Below are positions 51,871-61,100 of a DNA stretch of 64,000 nt, piece by piece (the stretch's first letter is position 1; each line of letters begins with the position of its first letter). The stretch is from Aristolochia californica. Its lineage: Eukaryota > Streptophyta > Magnoliopsida > Piperales > Aristolochiaceae. The position numbers and the translations under genes were made by a program. The stretch is from assembly GCA_029961685.1 (NCBI GenBank), contig JARWKL010000004.1, forward strand, positions 16,986,348 through 17,050,347, written 5' to 3'. The notes beneath the pieces are model-generated. The model saw only the letters and a list, made by a program, of their open reading frames with translations. It had not been told where the DNA came from and did no database searches.

Positions 51871-53164
51871 CTCAAAAGATGCACCCCGTGTTTTTTTTTC
51901 TGTGTTACCATCTCCAAAGCCATTTGTACCCTTTAATGCAGGTCTACTTCAGCCCCTTGAAGACTTGGTCAACACCACACCTATGGAGTTTACAAATCCA
52001 TCCAAGGTAAGTCCATCTTTCATTATTGTATTTGACCCACAATTTGACACTCAGCCCATAACTCTAAGAAAGGAGTCTAGGACTTGCACTAGGCCCACTA
52101 CTTCTCATCCCATTTCAAACTTTATTTCTCACCATCGTTTGTCTTCTTCATGTTGTCAGTTTCATGCATCTATTTCTTCCCTGTATGTTCCATAGTCCTA
52201 TCAGGAGGCTCTGATTCATCTAGGATGGAAGAAGAAATCCATGCCTTATATGAGAATTAGACTTGGGCCCTTATTCCTCTTCCTCCCCAAAAAAAAAACC
52301 CATGGGTTGTAAATGGGTAATTACTAGCAAACATAATCTTGATGGTTCTGTTGCTCCCCTCAAAGCCTGACTCATTACCAAGGAATACACTCATTGTTAT
52401 GGAGTGGACTATGAGGAGACTTTTTCCCAAGTGGCTAAATTAAACTTAGTATGCATTTTATTATTTGTAGTTGTGAATTCCTCTTGCTCGGTGTTTCAAT
52501 TGGATGTTAAAAAAGTTTTTTTTGAATGGGGACGTCAAGGAGGAGATATATATGCAGCAACCACCTAGTTTTGTGGTTGAGGGGGAGTCTATATGTAAAT
52601 TGAGAAAGTGTTTATATGGACTTAAATAGTCTCCTTGGGCTTGGTTTGACAAATTTAGCAAAACACTATTACGGTTTGGATTCAGCTAATGCTCAGTAGA
52701 TCGTTTTGTCTTCATCAAGAATACCTTAAAAGGGAAATTAATATTAGCACTTTATGTTGATGATATCATCCTAACCAGTAGTGATGCAAAGAGCATAAAA
52801 GAAGTCAAACAAAAGATATGCCAAAAATTTAAAACAAAAGATCTTGGACTTCTAAAATACTTTATGGGAGTTGAGGTATTCCAGTCTAAGAATGAAATTG
52901 TATTATCTCAGAGAAAGTATGTTTTGGATATATTTGAAGACACAAGGATGATAGGGAATCGACCTACAGATACTCCTGTGGATGCTATTGTAAAACTATG
53001 TGCAAAATCTGGAGAAGATATTGATATAGGTAAATATCAGAGGCTTGTGGAAAAACTTATCTACATCATGGCGACCGGACCAGATATATCATATGTAATA
53101 AGTGTGGTAAGTTAGTATATGCACAAACCACAATTTACCCACTTGCAAGCCTTAGAGAGGATAG
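51871..53164 (+). pseudogene. Copia G RT
   Basis: Linker DPQFDTQPITLRKESRT (52030-52080), YGVDYEETFSQVAKLN, FQLDVKKVFFEW, QQPPSFVVEGESICKLRKCL, ALYVDDIILTSSDAK (YVDD 52753-52764), YFMGVEVFQSKNEIVLSQRK and IGKYQRLVEKLIYI. It ends at LQALERI where the LTR of H begins. Confidence 0.85.
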
Positions 53165-53272
53165 TGTTAAAAGATGTAAAAAAGTTTGAGTAGCATTATT
53201 GTAATATTCTTATGGTGAAGGGTATACTTGTAATTTATGTATCATTTTTATCTATAAATAAAGGTTAAGGGG

Positions 53273-54176
53273 TGTTATGAACGCTATAGCGAGCCGGGTA
53301 ACTTAGCGGCACCATGGGTGAGTTCTGCATATTTTAATTACATTTTGGTTTGTATGCTATTTCTGTTTAAATATGCCTCTGGGCATTTTTGTAATTTTTG
53401 CCTTAAACTCATATTGGCGTGAACTATTTGTAAGGCAGCAATGGAAATGAATCGTCAAGTTGAATTTGGCCCAAAACAGGATTCGAGTTCTCCTTTCCGA
53501 ACTCAGGGTTTGAGTTCCTCTTGAGATCTAGTTATCCCCTCCAAATCTCTCCCTCTTCACCTCTATCTCTTCCCGGTTTACAGATTTGATCCGGGAACAG
53601 TAGCCTTCTCTGGTATCAGATGCTGCTGTTCGTGGTGTTTTACAGCAGAGCCAAGAGTCATTGCAGATAGAACAGCACCTCGGGCTGTTGTGCTGGGATT
53701 GGTCGGAGAACAGCAGGTAGGTGCTGCCGGAATTCCACCAAGAACAGCCGCAACTGCTGCTCAGACCTCGACCAGCCGGCAGTTCGCTGTTGTTCTGCCC
53801 TCCGAGCACGACAAGGGTTGATACCCAGTCCACCAAGAGCAACAGAGGGGCACGATTCCGTTCTGGCCAACTTCCAGAAACCCACGGCTGCTAACAGAGA
53901 GGAGCATACACGCGGAGTTCCAATTAAATCATCCAGCAGTAAGCTGCAGTTAAAATCTGCCCATATCTGTGGGCCCACTCCCTCACAGTTGCTGCTGCTG
54001 TCCAGATCTGTGGGCCCATTCCCTCACAAATTGCTGCTGCTATTTAGACCAGTCCAGATTTGTGGACCACTCCCTCACAGTTGTTGCTGTCGAGACGAGC
54101 CCAGATCTATAAGCCCACTCCCTCACAACACTGGATCCATCCGTCCCTCGCCGATCCATGACTCCGGACCCTAACA
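53273..54176 (+). mobile_element. Solo LTR, 904 bp
   Basis: Begins TGTTATGAACGC and ends CGGACCCTAACA, flanked by a perfect duplication AGGGG (53268-53272 and 54177-54181). No internal domain, primer site or second LTR, as expected after recombination between two LTRs. It belongs to none of the other LTR families in the window. Several frames (for example plus 53818-54174) are uninterrupted but look compositional. Orientation not determinable with certainty. Confidence 0.86.
53959..54132. repeat. Minisatellite inside the solo LTR
   Basis: Four imperfect units of roughly 42-52 bp built on 'agatctgtgggcccactccc' plus 'tcacagttgctgctgctg', starting near 53961, 54003, 54055 and 54103. Confidence 0.75.
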
Positions 54177-54356
54177 AGGGGGAGGGTTGAGGTAACTTCC
54201 ACAAAACCTTATTCTTCCCTCTTTTCTCCTCTACGTATTCATCTCTCTTTCTCTCTCATCTGAACGTACCTCTATCTTCCTTCATTCATTTCACCTCACC
54301 TCTTCTCTTTTCCTTCTTCTCCCTTCTCTCTTACACTCTCATTAAAGATCTTAACA

Positions 54357-54999
54357 ATATGGAATCCTGAACTCCGAGCAATGATTTCAGGATTCCAAAA
54401 AAAATAAAATAAATAAATTGGTACTTGGATAATAATTCATGAAGGAATTATTCAGCACGGAAGAGCTGCATGACAAAGATAAGGTTCTCTTATCCTTGGA
54501 TCTAAAGCAGTTGATGCTTCATGCTTTCCTTCAGTACTATTTATTGCTATTAATCTATGTCTTTTAATGATAATTTGTTACTGCTAATCTATTTGAATGT
54601 TATGCTCGATATACTTGTTGGTATACTACTAGAATGTTATGCATGGAGAATTCATTTTTCCTCTTGAGTTGCTAGATGGAACTGACTTCTCTGCAATACC
54701 TCTGAGAAGTTAATTCGTCTATTTCCATCCAAGAAAGAAAAATTTATACAAGAAATGAAAGTGAAGATTGGTATTACTCCTAGCACTGTCTATGGTATAT
54801 TCAGATTGGTGAATGTTATTGGTTCATAGCACAGTCAATAAGCTAATGAGACTTCTGATTCACGTTGAGGTAAGCATCTATTGATCCTTACACTACTGCT
54901 GTCATCTAATGAGCTCCCTATAGCTTCCGCTTCATGTCCATCATTGTGATCGGAGGAAAGGGATTCTTGAGCAAAATCTTTCTGTTGTAGATCGATTGA
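54357..54999 (+). other. Probable leader of H
   Basis: Non-coding, following the H LTR and ending where the LTR of I starts. No gene seen. Confidence 0.4.
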
Positions 55000-55267
55000 T
55001 GTTGGAGCATATGGCGTATATACTTAGGTTGGGGGGGGGGGGGGGATATTTTTGTACAGAGGTATTTGTGTATTTTATACAAAAATATATTTAGGGTTAG
55101 TATAAATTACAATGATGAAACCCTAATGAAAAAAGAGTGAAATTTTTCAAGTCGTTGCTTCGGTGGATGTAGGTGTATTGTTGAACCACCATAAAACCCA
55201 TTGTCGTCTTCATTCTTTGTTGTCTTCTTCATTAATTGATCAGGAAATAGCCATTCGTTTCACATCA
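55000..55267 (+). repeat. 5' LTR of I
   Basis: Starts TGTTGGAGCATATGGCG, ends near TTTCACATCA. Contains a G15 run at 55031-55045. The primer site follows within three bases. Confidence 0.72.
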
Positions 55268-56584
55268 AATGGTATCAAAGCTTACCTGTCGATTCTGAAA
55301 AATCCTATCGTCTATTCCATTACTGCCTCCGGCTCCGACAACGATTCCATCGAGGTTTCCTTCGGTTTGGACATGTGTAACCCTCCCCATTGACGGTGTC
55401 CACTACAGAGTGTTGAAGGAGTCTTTGTTTCAGGAAACAGAGGAGGTTGCACGTTGAAATTCCTGATGACGAGACCGGAGCTCCATTTTGATTCACGGAA
55501 CACCGACACACTGACACTACTGTGTCTTCCACACCGAAAGTTTGTCTAAGTTTTCACCGCTGTCTCTGACCTCAAACGTCGACCACCTACCGGTGACTGA
55601 GGTTTCTTCTACCAAATTTGACATGACAAAATTTGACAGGACTAGGAATTTCGGATTATGACAGAGGAGGGTGAAGGACCACTATACGAAAAACAACCAG
55701 TGGGAATGGATGACATGGATTGGAAAGAAATGGAAGTGAAGGATGTGGTGATTATCAGGCTTTGTTTGGCTGTTGACGTGATGTATCATGTCATGGATGA
55801 GGAATCATTGACGGAAGTTTGGTTGAAACTGGAAAGTTGGTATGTCCAAGTCATTGACGAACAAGCTCTATCTTAAGCAGAAACTATACGGTCTTAAGAT
55901 GTCAGAGGGCTCGGATCTAAGCCAGCATATCAACATTTTCAATCAGCTTATTAGTAATTTGAGGCGGGTTGAAGTGAAGTTTGAAGACAAAGACAAGGCA
56001 TTAATGTTACTAAATTCTCTACCGAATTCTCCTACATACGAAAAATTTGGTTACAACTTTGATGTAGGGAAAATAAATTCTTGAATTGGAGGATATCACA
56101 AGTGCTCTATTAGGCTTCCATCAAAGGAAGAAAGGCAATGATGAGACTTCACAAGGTGAAGGACTTGTGGTAAAAGGTGATCAGGAACGTGGAAGAAACA
56201 AGTCTTTGAGTGGATTGAATAACAACAATTCTCGGTCTAAATCCAGAAAGAGGAAGGATATCACATGTTTTAAGTGCCGGAAAAGGGGCACCTAAAACGG
56301 GATTGTCCAGACAAAAAGAAAAGGAATCCAGAGAACCCAGAGGGTCCATCAAAGTCTGTGAATGTAGTAGAAGAAGAAGACTCAGAGAGTGGTGATGGGG
56401 ATATGCTTTTTGTTTTATCTATTTCAGATCATCTTAGAGATTCTTGGATTTTTTTTTCAACATGCTCATATCACATGACACCCAATAAAGGTTGGTTTCA
56501 CACCTACAGGTTAGTAAACTCTGGTTATGTTCTGATGGGTAATGATGCTTCATGCAAAGTTGTTGGAATAGGGAGCATAAAAAT
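55000..56584 (+). mobile_element. Tork-like copia element I, 5' half only
   Basis: LTR 55000-about 55267, primer site TGGTATCAAAGC at 55270-55281, gag and the start of protease. It is cut at 56584 by the LTR of J. Left flank ATTGA (54995-54999). The gag type differs clearly from copia A/C/E/G. Confidence 0.8.
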
Positions 56585-56600
56585 TGTTGAATTTATGGAA
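55658..56600 (+). pseudogene. Element I gag, nucleocapsid and protease start
   Basis: Tork-type gag in three frames: DDMDWKEMEVKDVVIIRLCL and DVMYHVMDEESLTEVWLKLE (55706-55830), SKSLTNKLYLKQKLYGLKMS with LSQHINIFNQLISNLRRVEV (55845-55970), LLNSLPNSPTYEKFGYNF. A zinc knuckle CFKCRKRG then H-LKRDCPDKKK is broken by a one-base deletion near 56290. The protease start SWIFFSTCSYHMTPNKGWFH (about 56442-56500) has FFSTCS where the family has LDSxCS, so the catalytic D is lost. gag forms the element's particle. This copy is dead and cut at 56584. Confidence 0.85.
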
Positions 56601-57023
56601 AAAAACACTTCATTGACCTCATAAATTATTATAATCATAGTACATGAACCTCAATTTATAATAGAGAAAAGTAGTAGAGTCCAATTACAATAAAACTACC
56701 TTTGTCCCAATTACACCCAAACTCTTAACACTTAAGGAAAAGTCTTAGCATAATTAAATAACTCAATATAGATAAAAGACAAACATAACTCAAACTATAA
56801 CTTTTCTAGGACGTGACCATAAGATAAAGATGCCTTTGTGAGTCCTTCTTGATCTTCCAACTTATGTGATAAGGATGCCAGATTGTGCTAATCATGGTGG
56901 GTCCTACTTCTTATGTGATTGGGCCCATCTTGAGGACCTTCCTTGGTTGTGTGGCCCATCTTATAATACTCTTAGATATGTGGGTCTTCCTTGGTCTTGT
57001 GGGCTTGGGCCTATCTTCCAACA
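56585..57023 (-). repeat. 3' LTR of J
   Basis: 439 bp. Plus-strand start TGTTGAATTTATGG, end CTATCTTCCAACA. Unlike the K 3' LTR it has the complete head, so it shows the full family LTR. Confidence 0.82.
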
Positions 57024-57622
57024 CTCCCCCTCAAGCTGGGGGTGAGACAACAACATGAACTCTCAGCTTACTGCAAATGATGTATAGAATCTTTTTTTAT
57101 AAAATGCCACACCTTCCAATATGCCTTCATCTTCCAACACTCCCACTCACACTGTTACATACTTCCATGAGGCCCCACTGACATAATATAAGTGAGAGTA
57201 AAAATCACTCCTAGCCAGTAAGACATTGCTCCGTACCCCAGTCCTAATGTTTGATGTAGGGCACACTCCATCTTTTGTAGGTCGTGTTTCTATCGGCATT
57301 GCTCTGATATGTCCACCACCGTGTCCCTCTATAGGACAATGACTCTCGAGTGGTAGGAGTAATAAAAGCCATTATAGGGGGGGAGGGGTTAGTGGGTTTA
57401 TTTATAATGGTGTCCCAATCTGAACATCAACTCTCATGGTATCCCAACAATGATATTTTTTTGAATTAATTTTTTCATGGTGTCCCAACCGTGATATTTT
57501 TGAGAGTCTAATAAATTATGGTATGAGAAAAGGTATTGAGGCTACTTCTTCTTCAATAATAACGTCTCATCCAAAGAGACGTAATAGCAACAACTGTAAT
57601 GTAACACGACCATCTTCCAACA
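56585..57622 (-). mobile_element. Element J, K-family copia-like, 3' portion
   Basis: 3' LTR 56585-57023 on the minus strand, matching the K 5' LTR (8999-9435). It is followed by a purine tract CTTGAGGGGGAG and about 100 bp resembling the 3' end of an autonomous copia (LTR-proximal AGCTTGAGGGGGAG text, as in E). The 505-bp module also found in K comes next. It ends sharply at about 57622. Left flank AAATT. It cuts the protease of I. Confidence 0.78.
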
Positions 57623-58110
57623 CATCTAGGGGGGGTTAGTCCACAATGAAGTGGAATGAATTCCCCTTGCATTACTTAGTTCATTAAATAATGGCATTAG
57701 TCTAGAATGAATTACATTGAAGAGAGATTACACCACTTCATTCGTTCAAGAAAAAATGGGGAAAGTTGATTCATACCTATTTTGCGAATCAACCGATTGA
57801 AATGCACGGCGCTCCTTGCTCCTTCCCTTCTCCCCCCGCGATCCTTCAGCAAAGTTTTTTTTTCTCCTCCCTCATCCCCCACCCCTGTCGACCTTCCTTC
57901 CTCTCCTCTCCCTCTCGACCTCTGTTGCAGAGCACAGGAGGCCAAGCCTCTGTCGTAGAGCCTCTCGACCTCACGACTTCTCTTCTCTCCATCGGCCTTC
58001 CTCCCTCTCCTCTCCTCTCCCCCTCGACCTCCTTCACAGAGCACGGGAGACTGAGCCTCTTGGCCTCCCGGCTTCTCTTCTCTCTCGGTGTACTGTCGGA
58101 GTGTCGCCAT
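57623..58110. other. Spacer with polypyrimidine duplication
   Basis: 57623-57780 carries loosely inverted 'gtggaatgaattcc'/'gaatgaattacattg' words, possibly an old MITE, not proven. 57830-58095 is strongly C/T-rich on the plus strand and consists of two ~105-bp copies beginning near 57889 and 57994 (each with 'cctctcctctcc', 'ctcgacctc', 'cagagcac-gga'). Overlapping frames on both strands are compositional. The satellite starts abruptly at 58111. Confidence 0.5.
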
Positions 58111-61100
58111 TGGGCAAAAAATGGATTGTTCGGATTGGGTAAATTTCCCACCGTACGTTCACTTTAAAATTTAATGAGCATTTGTTGTTCTCCTTAAAGT
58201 CTTGTATCCTTGGGTCATTTTCATTTTCAATATCTTTTGTGCATTCATATCCATATTTAAAAATTGTTTGAATCAATCAAAAATCTATTTCGGATAAAAT
58301 TCCAACCTATTAGGGGTTGTAATAGTGGAATTTCCCAAACATGGTTAACAAACCTTTGGTGTTAATTTGTGGTGAGTGGATAAATATTTTTACTTAAATT
58401 TATTATTGTTTCAAATTTTTTGCATATGAAACCGCTAAAATTTTCATTTTGTTGCGATCTATTTTTCTTAATGTTTTTTGTTTACAAGAGAAAAAAGGGA
58501 GAGTGAGATTTTAAAACAAAAATTGACATCTAAAATGGAAAAAGGACAAATGCGGAGAGAGATAATTCCAAAAAGTCTTCGTACTTATTAGGGATTGTAA
58601 AACTCCTTTAGTTTTTAAATATTAGGTTTTGCAAACATCAGGAAAAGGGGGGAACGGGGGATTTTACTGAGTGTTGACTACTAATCTGCAAAATATTTCT
58701 TACAAAAATAAAGGTCGTTACTTATGATCAATTACTTCACAATGATCTATGATTGTTAGATTAACTTTTTTGTAAATGGGCAAAAAATGGCTTGTTTGGA
58801 TCGGGTAAATATCCTAGCGCATGTTCACTTGAGAATTTAATGAGCACTTGTTGTTCTCCTTAATTGTCTTGAATCTTTGGGTCATTTGCATCTTCAACAT
58901 GTTTTGTGCATGCATATCCATATTTAAAACATGTTAGGATCAATTAGAAATCACTTTCTTACAAAATTCCAACTTATTAGGGGTGTACTAGTGGAATTTC
59001 CCAAACATGGATAACAAATCTTTGGTGTTCGTTTGTGCAGTGTGGATAATTTTTCTATTTTTACAATTATTATTTTTAAATTTTTTTGCATACATAAACT
59101 CTAAAATTTCCTTTTTATTGTGATCTACTTCCCTTATCTTTTTTTTGTTTACGAGAGAAAAACAGGAGTGAAAAACTCAAGTTTGGATTTAAAAAAAAAA
59201 TTGTTATCTAAAATAAAAATTCACAAATGCAAAGAGAGATAGTTCCAAAAATTCTCTGTAAATTTTAGGGATTGTAAAAATCTTTTAGTTTTTATATATT
59301 AGGTTTTGCAAACATCAAAAAAAGGGGGAAGCGGGGGTTTCTCTGAGTGTTGACTCTTATTCCACAAGCCAATTCTATAAAAAATGTAGCTCGTTACTGA
59401 TGATCAATTACTTTACAGTGATCTATGATTGATAGATTAACTTTTTGTAAAATGGGAAAAATGGCTTGTTTGGTTCAGTAAATATCCCACCGCACATTCA
59501 CTTGAGAATTTAATGCGCATTTGTTGTTCTTCTTAAAAGTCTTGGATCCTGGGTTCATTTGCATCTTCAACATTTTTCGTGCATGCATAATCATATTTTA
59601 AACATGTTAGGATCAATTAGAAATATCTTTCTAATAAAAATCCAAGCTATTGGGGGTTGTAATTCTGGAATTTCCCAAACATTGATAACAAAACTTTGGT
59701 GTTCGTTTGTGGTGTGTGGATAAATTTTCTATACTTATATTTATTATTGTTTCAAATTTTATGCATACATAAACTCTAAAACTTTTATTTTGTTGTTATC
59801 CATTTTCCTTATCTTTTTTTGTTTATGCGAGAAAAAAGGGAAAGTGAAAAACTCAAGTTTTGATTTTAAAACAAAACTTGACATCTAAATGGAAATGCAC
59901 AAATGCAAAGAGAGATAAATCGAAAAAGTCAATGAAATTTTTAGGGATTGTAAAACTCTTTAAGTTTTTATATATTACGGTTTGCAAACATAAAAAAAGG
60001 GGGGAGCAAGGGATTTAATTGAGTGTTGACTCCTAATACCAAAGGCATTTCTTACAAAAATATAGCTTGTTACTCATGATCAATCACTTTACAGTGATCT
60101 ATGTTTGTTAGATTAATGTTTAGTAAATGGGCAAAAAATGGCTTGTTTGGATTGGGTAAATATCCCACCTCACGTTCACTGGAGAATTTAATGAGCATTT
60201 TTAGTTCTCCATAAAATTTTTGGATCCTTGGGTCATTTTCATTTTCAACATGTATCGTGCATCCATATCCATATTTAAAACATGTTTGGATCAATCGAAA
60301 ATCTATTTCTTATAAAATTCCAAGCTATTAGTGTTTGTACTATTGGAATTTCCCAAACATGGATAACAAAACTTTGGAGTTCGTTTGTGGTGTGTGGATA
60401 AATATTTTTACTTCAATTTATTATTGTTTCAAATTTTTTGCATACGTAACCACTAAAATTTTCATTTTATTGTGATCTATTTGCCGTATCTTTTTTTTAT
60501 TACAAGAGAAAAAAGGAAGAGTGAAAAACTTAAGTTTGGATTTTAAAACAAAACTTAAAATCTAAAATGGAAATGGACAAATGCGGAGAGAGATAATTCC
60601 AAAATGTCTATGTACTTTTTAGCTATTGTAAAACTCTTTTAGTTTTTAAATATTAGGTTTTGCAAATATCAGAAAATGGGGGGGACCAGGGGATTTAACT
60701 GAGTGTTGACTTCTAATCCACAAGTCATTTCTTACAAAACTATTAGTCATTACTTATGATCAATCACATGACAGTGATCTATGAATGTTAGATCAACATT
60801 TTTTTAAATGGGCTAAAAATGGCTTGTATGGATCAGGTATCCAAGCGCACGTTCACTTGGGAATTTAATGAGCATTTGTTGTCTCCTTAAAAGACTTGAA
60901 TCTATAGGTCATTTGCATCTTCAACATGTTTTGTTCATGCATATCCATATTTAAAACATGTTAGTATCAATTAGAAATCTCTTTCTTATAAAATTCCAAG
61001 CTATAAGGCGTTGTACTAGTGGAATTTCCCAAACATGGATAACAAAACTTTGGTGTTCGTTTGTGGTGCTTGGATAAATTTTCTATACTTACATTTATTA

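Larger units (their letters stand above)
47417..53164 (+). mobile_element. Old copia element G, 3' end lost
   Basis: A truncated LTR ends CCAACA at 47831, followed by a primer site variant TCGTATCAAGGC (47832-47843). A leader with a palindromic TRIM, gag with a micro-TRIM, and protease, integrase and RT follow. Everything is full of stops. It is cut at 53164 by the LTR of H inside the RT end (LERI-), so RNase H and 3' LTR are missing. Confidence 0.75.
53165..54356 (+). repeat. LTR of element H, split by a solo LTR
   Basis: Starts TGTTAAAAGATG and ends CTTAACA. Removing the inserted solo LTR and its duplicate leaves about 283 bp. A TATA-like 'ctataaataaagg' is at 53252-53264. Immediately after come 'atatggaatcctgaactcc' bases that may be a heavily mutated tRNA-Met primer site. 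No second LTR was found. Confidence 0.6.

Noticed and set aside
53818..54174. 118-codon plus-strand frame and opposite minus frames in the solo LTR
   Set aside because: It includes the minisatellite and has no domain. The LTR structure with AGGGG duplication explains the region.
57712..58167. Long overlapping frames on both strands (up to 133 codons)
   Set aside because: The region is a C/T-rich duplicated spacer. Frames in three phases and both strands reflect composition, with low-complexity S/P/L or R/E/G proteins.
60070..60294. Similar 66-80-codon minus-strand frames in several satellite monomers (MIQT-FKYGY type)
   Set aside because: They recur because the monomers are similar. They are open in only four of nine units, with no known domain, and are AT-driven.
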